From NCBI GenBank assembly GCA_963693315.1, contig OY856186.1, positions 81,994,199-82,058,198 of the forward strand: 64,000 nt of DNA, read 5' to 3'. Position 1 is the stretch's first letter; each line of letters starts with the position of its first letter. Source of the DNA: Diogma glabrata. Taxonomy: Eukaryota; Arthropoda; Insecta; Diptera; Cylindrotomidae. Below the pieces are notes generated by a model. The model was not told where the DNA came from and made no database searches. It was given only the letters and a program-made list of their open reading frames with translations. Below, one piece after another: positions 33,561 to 45,349 of this stretch. The translations under genes and the position numbers were made by a program.

Positions 33561-36178
33561 GGGTTCCGTACTTTAAAAAAGTAAAAACGGTACCCTATTG
33601 GTGAGACTTCGGTGTCCGTCCGAATTTCTACATAATCAATTTACTCACAAACTATAAGTGCTATCAACTTGAAATTTTCTACAGTTTTTAAACGTGTTTT
33701 TCCACGCCTACTGATAACAAAAAAATTCAAGTATTTGTTTTAATCTATATTTTATGAACATAGATAAGGAGATAGTAAAACAAAAGTTTTTTGTAAGGAA
33801 TCGAGTTTGGTCTAGAAAAATCGAGAAAGTTCAAAATATTTCAAAAAAAAATTTCAATGATTTTTCGACTGCTTAGTTTTTTTGATATTGCCATAAACGG
33901 GTATTGTCTTTCGTGTCCCCCCCCTTTAACTTCGAACATTAGAAAAAAAAAAATTTGAAAAAATTCATGGTTATGGTCAATGTTGTAAAGATTGAATCAA
34001 AACTATAGCGGTCGGGTCATCATTTCAAATGTGATTCTGAGGGGGTTGAGAGTGGAAATTTTGAAAAAAAATTATTTTTGACCTCAGTGAATGGGGTGTC
34101 ATATGAAAGGTGATTTTTTTTCTAGTCCAAGCCAATTTTTTTTGCAATTTTTAAAAGCGCAGTTTTTGAGTTATGTTAAAAAATGTGACAAAAATTTCCT
34201 GTCCCCCCCTCTTAACTTCCAACATTACAAAAGAAAAAATTTGAAAAAATTCATGGTTATGGTCAATGTTGTAAAGATTGAATCAAAACTATAGCAGTCG
34301 GCTCATCATTTCAAATGTGATTCTGAGGGGGTTGAGAGTGGAAATATTGAAGAAAAATTATTTATGACCTTGTTGAGTGGGGTGTCATATGAAAGGTGAT
34401 TTTTTTTCAAGTATAAATCAATTTTTTTTGCAATTTTCAAAAGCGAAGTTTTTGAGTTATGTTAAAAAATGTGACAAAAATTTCCTGTCCCCCCCTCTTA
34501 ACTTCGAACTTTACAAAAGAAAAAATTTGAAAAAATTCATGGTTATGGAAAATGTTGTAAAGATTGAATGAAAACTATAGCGGTCAGCTCATCTTTTCAA
34601 ATGTTATCTTGAGGGGGTTGAGGGTGGAAATTTTGAAAAAAAAATATTTTTGACCAAGTCGATTGGGGTGTCATATGAAAGATTGATTTTTTTCTAGTCC
34701 AACGCAATTTTTTATGTAATTTTAAAAAGCGCAGTTTTTGAGTTATGTAAAAAAATGTGAAAAAAATTTCCTGTCCCCCCCCTTAACTTCGAACATTACA
34801 AAAGAAAAAATTTGGAAAAATTCATGGTTATGGAAAATATTGTAAAGATTGAATGAAAACTATAGCGGTTGGCTCATCATTTCTAATGTTATTTTGATGG
34901 GGTTGAGGGTGGAAATTTTGAAAAAAAATTATTTTTGACCTTGTTGAGTGGGGTATCATATGAAAGGTTGATTTTGTTCTAGTCCAAAACAATTTTTTAT
35001 GTAATTTTCAAAAGCGCAGTTTTTGAGTTATATTAAAATATGTGAAAAAAAATTCCTGTCCTCCCCCTTAACTTCGAACATTACAAAAGAAAAATATTTG
35101 AAAATATTCATGGTTATGGGCAATGTTGTAAAGATTGAATGAAAACTATAGCGGTCGGATCATCATTTCAAATGTTATTTTGAGGGGGTTGAGAGTGGAA
35201 ATTTTGACAAAAAATAATTTTTGACCCCCACTCGGCATATGAAAGGTGAATTTTTTTCTAGTCCAAAACAATTTTTTTGTAGTTTTCGTTTTTTTCGGTT
35301 TTGATTCATTTGATTAAAATTCTAAAATTGTGTTTTGTGAAGGACTATTCACGTAAAATAATCGTAGAAGAGGATAAATTTTACTACGTTGTAGGAAATG
35401 TAAATTATAGTAAATATTGAGTGAAACGAAGTAAAGAAATGAACAAACAAGATCAACACAGTTTAACAAGTCAGATGAACTAAACTTCAGGCGAAAGGCG
35501 TTAGGTTGAAAAATTATGCAATAACATACCAGATACCTGTTTGCTATTCGATAGATTATCATTTAATATGGTTGCATTGCAAATGTTCTCTGTGAAGTTG
35601 ATCACTAATTACAAACATTTTTGAAATTTTTGAACTATTGAACTACTGTTGAACTAGAAAATTGTTACAGTCAAGTTAATCGAGGTTGGGGATCTGTTCT
35701 TTTCGTTAAGTCTGATACAGTACCACCAGTGCAGAAAAATAGTAGCCACCATCACTTTGAGTTTAGCTCTGCTGGCAGTCATTGTGAATGTTCAACTAGC
35801 TGAAGTACAAATCCTGTTGGTATACTATACCGATCTCCCCAATGTTCAGTAGACAAATCACTCGACTGTGTTAACAATGCACTCGTTGGAAATAATTTGA
35901 CGACACTTTTTCTCCGTTTTTTCCGTTGGTTTCAATAAAAATCCTCAAAACTGGCTCTCAAACTATTTTCTACAAAAAAATTTACAAAGAAAAATTCATG
36001 AACCAACAACAGTTGAGGCTACCACAATTGATAATGTATTTTCCAATATAAATAATTTAGAAGCTGGCGTTATTGAAGCTTTCTTTAGCCACCATAAACA
36101 GCTTTGGGTAAGATTCAACCCAACTTGAAACTATACTTACAAAAACTGTTTTTTTCTCATATTATATACACGGAACCC
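33561..36178. mobile_element. Family C element, full-length copy (GGGTTCCGT ends)
   Basis: Left GGGTTCCGTACTTTAAAAAAG and right ACGGAACCC give a 9-bp terminal match. The interior is a tandem series and non-coding. Similar TTTAGGGTTCCGTA ends are widespread in insect repeats, but I do not know the family's class. Partial copies occur at 1525 and, inverted, at 37690-37800. Confidence 0.6.
33900..35290 (+). repeat. ~285-bp tandem repeats in family C
   Basis: The phrase GGGGTGTCATATGAAAGGTG recurs at 34094, 34379, 34665 and 34950 and, decayed, at 35228, spaced about 285 bp. Each unit also has a TCCTGTCCCCCCCTTAACTT block and ATGGTTATGG. Similar open frames of about 65 codons recur only because the unit is repeated. 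Confidence 0.85.
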
Positions 36179-36542
36179 TCAGCGAGCGAATTATATTCGC
36201 ACTTGCCTGACTTTTTTTTTGTTTGGGAATTCACAAGAAATATATTTTGGTTTGACTTTTAAATTTTAAAATATTCTTATTATTTATTTCATTTACTTAT
36301 TTTTGTATTTGTGTCAAATATTATTTGCAATCAATGTTGTAAACAACATAAAATACATATACAAAAATAAGTTTCTAGTATTTTATTTGAAAATGTACTG
36401 ACGAAAATCCTAACAAAATATTTATATGAAGTATAACATCGAAATCGTCCTAAAATTTCATTTAAACTCAATTATCCGGAATTTTCGATTATCCGGCAAG
36501 CTATAATCCCCGAGCATTCCGGATAACTGGGCTTTTACTGTG

Positions 36543-36990
36543 TTCATTATTTTACATACACATCCTCAATGCAGTAGAATCATTACAATTAGTTATTATT
36601 TCAACTAATCTGAAAACCAATCTACGTATTATGATCCAGGCGATCGGGCGATTTTTTATATGAAAACTTGTGAGTAGTTAAACTCAAATAGCTGGATGAA
36701 TAATAAGAATTTTTCAATTCTGAAACCAGTTTTGGATTCTTCTATTTAAACGTTTAAATATTTAATCAGAACTCAGAACTCAGAATAAAATCAGATTTTA
36801 CGTTGTGTCCTTGTGAAATAGTTGATTTCGTTGTAATTGTTGATGACGTTTCACCATCTAAAAATTTCTATAAACTTGTCAATTGAATGGCTCAGTTGAT
36901 AAAAGCGTGTATAGCACAAGGTATCGAATTTGTATCGCCCCGAAACACCTAAAAAATTTTCTGATTAAATTCTTAGATAGTAGATTATAC
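36543..36990 (+). repeat. Family A unit 2 end and unit 3 with inverted tRNA-like segment
   Basis: TTCATTATTTTACATACACATCC to CCAATCTACG completes unit 2, and unit 3 starts at about 36655. Here the tRNA-like segment is on the plus strand (A box TGGCTCAGTTG at 36898-36908), opposite to the copies at 30.6 and 56.9 kb, while flanking sequence keeps its direction. The B box is deleted. Confidence 0.65.
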
Positions 36991-37689
36991 AACAAGGGAG
37001 ACATGTTTTTCTCCCGAGGTGTGTTTTACCCCGTGGGCGACGCTTGAAGGCTACATATCAGTGAGGAAGATAAAATGCTTTCCCCCCAGGCATTTACACT
37101 ATTTTTTGCACGACTACAATATAATTATGATATTTTAATATCAAATCAATCAAACTAAATCAATCAAATCTAATCATTTAAAATGAAAACAAATTATAAT
37201 TTTAATGTTCATCATAGTAGGCGTTTTTACACAAATTTGCTTGAATATTTGCTTGAATAAAAATTCTGTTTCCATGAAAACTTTCATTGTTGTCATAGTT
37301 TGCTATTTTTTGCTCCCTAGGGATTAAAAGATGCAATCTGCTACCGCAAATGAGGGAGCGGAATTGAACTTTACACTCAAAAAAAAACTAAGTAAATTTT
37401 ACAAATTTTTTATAAATATACAACACACAATTTTTTTTGTCAGTTTACCAAAAATATTGTAAATAACAAAAAAAATTATTTGGAAAAACAAAAAATTTAT
37501 TTGATTTACAAATTATTTTTCGCTTTGAAGGAAAAAAATTGTAGTTTTATCAAAAAATTTTGTGTGTTGTATATTTATAAAAATTTTGTAAAAGTGACTT
37601 TTATATTTACAACTCGTGCAAAAACCAATATATGCAAGTTTTTAGTGGGCGTGGTCAAACGCAATTATTAAATACAGAAAATTTAAAAT
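36991..37689. other. Unassigned AT-rich sequence
   Basis: Includes GC-richer GGTGTGTTTTACCCCGTGGG at about 37018 and a weak inverted pair around TACAACACACAATTTTTT/AATTTTGTGTGTTGTA (37418-37434, 37553-37570), possibly a small MITE. No gene. Confidence 0.35.
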
Positions 37690-37800
37690 TGATACCACTT
37701 AGTATGTGAGAAAACCGTTGATGTAGAAATTCGGGTGGACACTGAAGTTTTGCCTTAAAGGTTCCGTTTTTACTTTTTTAAATTACAGAATCTTAATTTT
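37690..37800 (-). repeat. Family C left-end fragment, inverted
   Basis: Reverse complement matches GATTCCGTACTTTGAAAAAG, then ACTTCAGTGTCC.CCCGAATTTCTAC and TATAAGTG.TATCAA of the 1525 copy, with decay. Confidence 0.65.
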
Positions 37801-38807
37801 TTAAGTTAAAAGGCAACTAACACAATTCAATATATTTTGTATGAAAAATAATAAACATTCAAGAGAGTCATAACAACACTACTACTGTTGGCATTGTAGC
37901 ACAATCAAAATTGATTACAATATATCACATTTTTTTCATATACCACTTGTATTGAAAATTAAAGTCTATGATTGCTCTATGATCATATAGGAGAAAAATA
38001 TTCCCTTCCAAGGGTTTTCAATCTTTGTTTCGAAAATAACCCAGGAAATGTTTCTTTGACCGGAATAATAAAAAAATCTACAGTTCAATCTAATAAATCA
38101 AGAGAAAATTTAAAAACAGTTTTCTTCCTCATCAACAAATTCATTACGCGTACTTCCGAAACCAATAAATCAAGAACAATTTTTTACGATTAAGGTTATA
38201 CTCGAGGGCGGTTTTGTTTTGTTTTGGATTCTTGAATTCATTTTACAGATCTTTAATTTTCGATGTTAAGATCTTTCTTCTTTTAATTAGTTTTATTTTT
38301 TATAATTTACATCAGATAGGAATATAAATTTTGTAGTTTCTAGAATCTAGATTATTTCATTTGATATAATATGGACATCATCATATACCGAAGGTTGATG
38401 TTGATTTTCTTATCGATACTCAATTTTTTATCTAACAAACTTCGTTTTTGTAAATAAATTTATGTTGTCTCGTCTTACATTTTGTTTTTTTTTGTATATA
38501 ATAAATTTTTCATGGTAAGTGCCTATTATATTTAATTTATTTATCTTATTTCGAACTATATACTTTTGGTATGGATCTATCATTACTTTATTCATTTTAA
38601 ATTTATTTTCTAACATCTAAAATCTAAATGCTATTATCGTTAAGAAGATATAAATATGACGATATAAAAGTCGACGATATGCTTTCATATGCTATTATTT
38701 TAGTCAAGGAATTTTTCTTCTTAATAATAAATAATTTGATTGCGGTCATACTTATTGTATTAAAACTAAAATAATCAGGATAACGGTTATAAAAAGTAAT
38801 TGCTTAC

Positions 38808-38921
38808 TGAAAAATCAAAACTGTCTGATGGGTTGTTAAATGCAAATTCTGAATGTTCTTTTGATGCTCCTGATGTTGTATCACTATCATTGACGTTGTC
38901 TCGCAAATCTAAGTATTTTAC
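38808..38921 (-). CDS. Candidate host protein-coding exon (38 codons)
   Basis: On the minus strand a pyrimidine-rich tract ending TTTATATTTCAG precedes a 114-nt open exon followed by the donor GTAAGC. Both boundaries are phase 0. The translation starts VKYLDLRDNVNDSD and continues TTSGASKEHSEFAFNNP, polar and acidic, with balanced codon use unlike the surrounding AT-rich repeats. I do not recognise the protein. No transposon signature overlaps it. It is the best evidence for a host gene in the window, presumably spread over large introns on the minus strand. A transcript alignment would settle it. Confidence 0.5.
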
Positions 38922-39727
38922 CTGAAATATAAAATAAATTTGAAAAAATAAGTGAGAAAGATTAGATCATAGTTAAATTGAAATTCTTTTTGAATATTTC
39001 ATTCGGGAAGAGGTTAGACCCGTGAATGTCGATATAAATGTTTGTATAAAACATGAAATTTATCTTCTATATATATATAAATTACATGTATGTTTGCAGC
39101 ACTAAAACTAAAGAACCCGTGAACCATATTTAATAATATTTTACACGTATGATATATGAGATGTGAGAATGGTTTTTGTTTAGGTTTGGTACCTGTGGGT
39201 GGCTCTAGTTTATCTTAAGGGGTTCTGCCTAAATGTTGATAATAATTTAATTTTATTTTTCTTTAAATATCGTTTTATACGGTAAGATTCCTTTGATAAA
39301 TTTTTTTTTTGTTGAGCATAATTTAATGAAATTGAAAAATGAAAGTTTAATCTGAAACAATTACATTTGTATATCAAAACTATATGTATTTGAATTAAAC
39401 ACATGATTGAATTAAACCCATGAACAAATATGTTATTGGTTTGCAATTGTATGTAATACATGTTTCTTTAACTAAGAAAGATAGTTGATAACATCGATTA
39501 AAAGCTCAAAATTACGAAATGAAATTCGCACAAATACTATATATAAAGAAGCATAGCTTATGTATAATCAAATATGGATAGCAATTATGATAAACAAACT
39601 AATTAAAAATGTGGCCCTTAGCCGGCAACACCTTTGCAATAGTGATTTGCAAACAGCTACAATGCATTAATACCAATGAATTTTTAATATTTGCCCGCCC
39701 GCAGGAACATATGTAAAATTTAAAATT
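38922..39727. other. Unassigned AT-rich sequence
   Basis: Lies upstream of the candidate exon on the minus strand. A short AT microsatellite is at about 39067-39080. Nothing else is recognised. Confidence 0.35.
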
Positions 39728-39955
39728 TTAGATCTATGGGTGTGACAAAGCCGCGTACTTTAGAACCTGCTATTGGCAAATCAGTTATCGTGAGATATCG
39801 TATACTACTAACAACGGCAGTAAGATATCACTTATATTAAGGGTTTAAGTGATATTTTAGGGGTGCTGGCGGATGTACTTTTTTCAATCAACGTTTTCAA
39901 TCATGTGTTGTTGTGACACATATTATAATTCCAAATATGTCACATATTTTGAAAT
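39728..39955 (+). mobile_element. Family E repeat, internally deleted copy
   Basis: Starts GATCTATGGGTGTGACAAAG, keeps AGATATCACTTATATTAAGG and GGTGCTGGCGGATG, then joins directly to a tail resembling TGTTGTTGTGACACATATTAT. Confidence 0.6.
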
Positions 39956-40107
39956 TGCACAAACTTTATTGAACTTCGGTGAAAAAGATGATGAACAATG
40001 TCATTAAAGTTACAATTTTGAATGGAAAATTCGAAGACGAAGATGTAGTGTTGCCACGACAGATAGGCCACATACTTCAATGATCCCAACAGATTCAAAC
40101 GTTTAGT

Positions 40108-40310
40108 TTCCAGTGCAACTCGCTTTTGCAATTACCATCAACAAAGCACACGGACAGTTATTGCAAGTATGTGGACTAGATTTGAAAAATACGTTCTTCA
40201 CACATGGACAACTGTATATGGCTGGCGCGTTAGGAAAACCTTCTGATTTATTCGTGTACGCACCAGACGGAAAAACAAAAAATAAAGTGTACCCACAAGT
40301 ACTCGAATAA
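40108..40310 (+). pseudogene. Helitron Pif1-type helicase, C-terminal relic
   Basis: FPVQLAFAITINKAHGQ is the late helicase motif block of Pif1/Helitron helicases. VCGLDLKNTFFTHGQLYMA follows, then GKPSDLFVYAPDGKTKNKVY and a stop. In a typical protein the segment between MA and GKPSD has a short Ser-Arg-Val-type linker; here it reads GAL, so it is altered. Upstream FKRL (about 40093) is in another frame, showing a frameshift. Earlier helicase motifs and the Rep nuclease are absent. Confidence 0.85.
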
Positions 40311-40497
40311 ATAAATAGAATTAAAACGACATTTTGAAATTCGTTCCATATTAAAATAAATCAGTTGCAATAAAAATGACACAATGTAAATTGAATGTTA
40401 TCTTTACGAGTTTTCTCGAGTTTTCTTGCTTATGAGATAGCGGCAATCTGCGACGGATGTTAAATAAACAAAACTTTTACTTAAAATGCAAATTTAA

Positions 40498-40695
40498 AAA
40501 TATACTTTTTACTGTTTATTTTTAAATTTATTTATAATAATATAAACTTCCGGAATAATAATTTAAGAACTGAGGATGACGTATCTCGAAATCGATATTC
40601 TTTGAAATAAAAAATAAAAATCAAATTGTTACTATAAGGAAGTTTATATTATTATAAATAAATTTAAAAATAAACAGGAAAAAGTATATTTTTAA
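40498..40695. repeat. Inverted repeat with CTGAGGATGAC...TCGAAAT loop
   Basis: The arms TTTTTAAATTTATTTATAAT and their complement pair over about 55 bp around an 86-bp loop. The loop contains AACTGAGGATGACGTATCTC followed by GAAATCG, which recalls hammerhead-bearing ends of Penelope-like elements, but helix II pairs poorly. Confidence 0.45.
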
Positions 40696-41274
40696 ATATT
40701 GCATTTTAATTCAAAAGTGACAAAAGCACACAAACAGTGAATAATATGGAAAACCATAATAACACATATAGTAACACTTTTACGCTATTTGGTGTGAAAA
40801 ATAAAATTTTGAGAGATTTTCTGAGTGATTAAGATCAAAGTAAATATTATAATTCACTTGAATTTTGCAATTTGACAGCATTTTTCATTTTCTCTCAGAA
40901 AAACTTCTTTAGAAAAGTTTTTGTGTGTTTCGTGTCGGGTACAAATACAATGCATGAGCACTGTGAACATTTGTGAATCTATTTTTGTTCTGTATAATGT
41001 TGTATATAGAGATGAAACACCTCTACTAATTCAACAAGTCATTTAAATTGTTTTATTGCTAACTTGAAAACTTATTTAATCGCTAATTTTTTATATATCT
41101 GAACAAATCAGCTAGAGTGCTGATTATTTTTCATTCATATTTTTAAAAAGTAAAATTAAAAATTATGCTGCCATTTCTCATTACCACCTTTTGAAACCAT
41201 TGCTACTACGTTAACAAAAAGTCTGCGCAAAAACTTTATATATAAGCGTAGCAAAGCACGCCGGGTCCTGCTAG

Positions 41275-42017
41275 TATTGGTTTAAAAAAACTGCTTTTTA
41301 ACTAAATTATAAAATATGGTGGAGAAAATAGAAATAGCCTACTGCTAAAAATTGATAGATTTGTTTGTCAAACTAATTTGTGTACAAATATAACCATGAT
41401 CTATCGTGTAAACTTAAATTGTGTTTTGATGTATGTAAAGTAACAAAGACTTTATTCTTGAATCGATCTTTATGTAATCAAAACGAAAAAGATGTTTTCA
41501 AATCTTAGAGTCTAACTTATTTTTATACTTGCAATGGTCGTGCACTGATTTTCTCTAAAAAGTCTTTATTTTTAAGTTAGTTGTCACAAATACATTATTA
41601 GTCTTGAAATTGGTATATTCAACAAGTTTATTCGGTTGTTACAGCTAAACTTTTTTTTCATTGATGTTATCTTTTGAATTTTGTTTGTTCCTCCTGTTTC
41701 GTAATTTGAGACGTTATGTTTGTTAGAGTGTTATATATTTTGTGTTATGCATTTATTTATTGATATTTATATTTATTAGGGGAAGAAAAAAAAATCACCG
41801 TTTTTGTCACTAGATGGTCTTGGTGGCCAAATACCTTGCAGCACTAATTCGATTGTCACATGATTGGACTCTATTATATGGAATGTGACATTTCATTTTA
41901 CATCTTTTACTAAATCAGTTTTATTATTCGTCAATTGTGTAAGAAGTGATATTTGCTTGAAAATGGGCGAAATTTTTAAGAAATTCCGATATGACGCTTT
42001 TTCACTAAAAATAAGCC
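41275..42017. other. Unassigned AT-rich sequence
   Basis: No gene recognised. A GC-richer island around 41812-41860 (GATGGTCTTGGTGGCCAAAT) is unplaced. Confidence 0.3.
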
Positions 42018-42237
42018 GGGATTAGAAGTAATTCAAGATTTAAACTTAGAGGTGTGCGGGAGACCCCCCGCCATGTCCAACTATGAAATGAATCCAGATC
42101 TACCATTTTCAAGTAAACCTGTATCATTTGCCAAAGTTCCATCAAGATCCTATGCAGAAAGGTCATTGTCGTTACAGAAGATGGTTCTCAGGAACCGTAG
42201 AAAAATTTCTTGGATGAGTTGTTTAAATTTTATAGGT
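42018..42237 (+). CDS. Unrecognised coding-like island ending at a splice-donor consensus
   Basis: An open frame of about 73 codons runs through NKPGLEVIQDLNLEVCG and AMSNYEMNPDLPFSSKPVSF to RNRRKISWMSCLNFI, where ATAG|GTAAGA is a strong donor. A CTTAG (42048) could be the acceptor. Base composition is more balanced than the surroundings. The product is not recognised. It could be a host exon or the edge of an unknown transposon gene. Confidence 0.35.
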
Positions 42238-42239
42238 AA

Positions 42240-44345
42240 GAACTTTGTGCCCAAATTCTGTAGACTTTTGTGATGGTCGGCTATTAAACGTCATTCTTTT
42301 AGAACTGAAGTCCTGATATGTAGCTCCACATTAAAATTTCAAATTTTTATGAGGGAAGAGGAAGTGGGAATTGTTGGTAAAATATTGTTGCCAGTCGGTA
42401 TTTTTTTTGGCGACACACACCCTAAACTTAGAAAGAAAAGATAAGGGAGATAGCATATTCTTGTCTTAAAACATAGATATTTAGTTCTACTCAATATTGA
42501 TGGTTCTGTGCTGTTATTTAGCATAATAATAACAGCTTACCAGGCATGCCAATTCAAACATAATCAATCCATTAAAATTTCACAGTTCACTAATGCTAAT
42601 GCTTTTCAATAAACCAAAAAAATTCAATTAAAATAATATAAACGCACATAAAAGGATTTCGATTACTGCCAATGACAAATTAAAATCCTACGCAAACACA
42701 ATTAAAAGCATTTAAATGAACGACCTATAAAAAATAAATTAAAAAATAAGAATATTAATTAATCATTCACTACCATTTCAGTTATTATCCTTGAATCAAC
42801 AACTATTTACATAAACAGAAATCAAATGAACGAGCTTGCGCTTTTTAACCTTTTTTTGCTTAGTATCAATATTCCATTGTTATTTGAATATATTTAATAT
42901 AAATACCACTTAAACTCTGAAGTACCACTACTGCTACAACTACAACTAAATCCATCCCAGATTTTAAAAACTTTTAAAAGTAAATTTTAAAACAAATTAA
43001 ATTTCATGAATGACAGTGATTATTATCATACCCCAAGCTTTCTAGTACACGTTTAGATAAGATAAAAAAATTTTGTTTATTTAATCAAATTAAATTTGAT
43101 AAAAAATTGAAAAAGTTTTCCTTGTTTTTCTACTTTTATTGTAAAATGGAGTTTTTTTTACACAATATATGTATTAAAAAAGTTGTTTTTAGTGTGAAGT
43201 AAATGTAAAATGTAATTATGATGTAAATGTTTTTAACCAAAATGTTATCAATGTTAGTTTTATGTTTGTAAAATGTATAAGAAGCTATTATGGTTAATCA
43301 CCTTTTACAGTAATTACTCATGTTATCTTAAGAAACTCTAATTTTACTTTTTGAATTAAGTGTAATTAGGTAATTAAATGCGCGCCCTCTTCTTTTTTGT
43401 ACATCATTAACAAAAAATCTTACATTTAAACGTTTTGGTGAAACGGATTTACAGGTTCAGTAACTGTCGAAAACAACCATAAAAATTATAAAGAATGTAA
43501 GCTTTGAACAAACTAGACAACATTAAAAAAATAAACCAAACAATCAAGGTAAATGGAAGGATAAAACTTTATAACATCAAAAGCATAAAAGCTTGAAAAA
43601 CATCGCAAAAAAAAATGAAAACAAAGCTGTGGCTGGAATGGTATACAACAATGTTAAGCGAAATAAACGAGAAACATAAATTAATATATTTAGGAAAATT
43701 GTCCAAAAGTAATAATAGTTTGTTAACACTACGAGATCTTTTAGTAAAATAAAAGTTAGACAATTTTTAAGTTTTTAGAGAGATTTCATATAAAAATCTA
43801 ACTGTTGATATAAAAGCCAACTCAGAATTTCGGCAATTCTTTTTCATGATTATAAAAAAACATTTTTTTCTGTGTCTCCGTTTTATGGTCGAGCTTCACT
43901 TTAATTTAATCGATTAGTAAATAGTGATCAGTCCATAGGCTGTTTTTCTAATTAAACAATGTTTTACGTAAAAACGCTTCGACCTAGATGAGAGTCGAAC
44001 TCAAAAATAATCTATGGGCTGATCATCTTTATAAAACTAACCGATTAAATTAATCCTTCAACTAAAATTCGAACATAAAATTGAGTGAAGTAATATTATA
44101 TTAATACAGGTAAGGGACGCTTAACAGCCAACGTCTTTATATATGGAACATATATGGCAAAATATAAATATATATTTTTAACAGATACTGAAAAGTTGTT
44201 GGTAATTCATCCAGATTGCTATCACCCATTACAAAATTAACACGAACCACCAAAACGTTCCCGAAAAATCATAACAAATCATAAATTAACATAATTTAGG
44301 CGAAAACTCATAGGCCAATAGAATAACGGAAAAAGATATGGCTTA
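42240..44345. other. Unassigned AT-rich sequence
   Basis: No gene, RNA or clear transposon end is recognised over about 2 kb. It could be intron of a gene joining the islands on either side. Confidence 0.35.
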
Positions 44346-44600
44346 CGTGTTGTTGCTCGTAACAGGTCAGAAATTTTTTAGTCTCTGGGGTTGGGTACTC
44401 ACATAATGGACATGCCGAGTCCACTCGCCCAGCACCTGGGGACTGGAATTAGGCAACAAAGTGTGCTGGAAATTTTTTTTTGCTTCCTTGTAAGCGATAT
44501 AACTCGTAAATGGTGCACTTTAGGATGCTGGTGCCGTGGAACTTTTTTGCTCCTTAAATAGCGTTCAGCAATTACACAAATAACTAATATAATTTTTTTC
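44346..44600 (-). other. GC-richer coding-like island with candidate exon
   Basis: On the minus strand a frame reads SYIAYKEAKKNFQHTLLPN then SSPQVLGEWTRHVHY with a strong donor TTAT|GTGAGTACC at 44402. A candidate acceptor TTTCCAG lies at 44466 but has a poor pyrimidine tract, giving a 63-nt phase-0 exon. A second frame is also open. The family is not recognised. The same strand as the 38.8-kb exon is suggestive but unproven. Confidence 0.3.
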
Positions 44601-45349
44601 AAAAAAAACGACCTGGAGCCCTATTCTGCACTGAAAAAAACATGTTCTATTTCCAATCGAAATGCAGTTGTCTCAACCTCACCGTGCGGGCAGATATGGC
44701 GAATAGAACTACGAAATTGTTTCAGCAACTGTACAATTATAGAATGTTGTAGTTGAGGTAATCACACGTAATATTTATGTGAACATAAAATATAGTTCAA
44801 TAGTTCTTTTTTTCCGCATGGAGGGATCAGTTTTTATTGTTTTTTTTATTTTTGATCTACGGGTGTGACAACCCCGCGTACTCCAGTCCCTGCTATTGAC
44901 ATACGAGTTGACGTGAGATATCACATACCACTGGCAATAGCAGTGAGATATCACTAGCCAAGGTGACATCTTAGGGGTGGTGGCGGATGAACTGTATTCA
45001 GTCAACGGTAGCACCCTCAATCTTAGCTGTTAAATAATCCTTGATGATGAGACGCTATTGCTTCCTTGAAGAAACGAGCCTTCATATAACTATGTGTGGG
45101 CTTTAATCTTTAAGAAAGACGGTGCGTCACAGGATCAAGGAATATGCAACCGGCTGGATTATTGGCAACTACATTTGATGCGGCCGATCGAAGAGCAATA
45201 GTGGACTGTATAATTAAGTTGATATTTCCGCACCACGCCTTCGATAACTTTGACGTTTTAAAAATGATTTAGTAGCGATGAATACTTATTTCGTGATTAC
45301 TCATGAATAACGGCTGTTAATGGCGATGAAACAAAATAGCCTGGTTTGA

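Larger units (their letters stand above)
33459..36540. mobile_element. pogo/Tigger-like element at a TA site
   Basis: The left end CAGTTAAAGCCCGTTTAGCC and the right end (reverse complement CAGTAAAAGCCCAGTTATCC) are pogo-type termini. The target TA at 33457-33458 is doubled, the right copy now TG. Inner flanks keep TTAACCGAATATTCAGTTAAACGG and CCGGATAATCG-type phrases. No transposase remains; most of the interior is a nested family C element. The uninterrupted copy near 57174 confirms the insertion point. Confidence 0.75.
40080..41274 (+). mobile_element. Helitron 3' portion
   Basis: A helicase C-terminal relic is followed about 1 kb downstream by AAAGCACGCCGGGTCCTGCTAG and a host T, the standard Helitron 3' terminus (hairpin-like GC-rich sequence, CTAG end, insertion before T). 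The 5' TC end and the Rep domain are not found, so the copy is 5'-truncated. A ~55-bp inverted repeat (40498-40553 with 40640-40695) in between is probably a separate insertion. Confidence 0.75.

Noticed and set aside
34091..34571. Two similar ~65-codon frames (MGCHMKGDFF...)
   Set aside because: They are the same part of the 285-bp non-coding repeat read twice. Other units break the frame.
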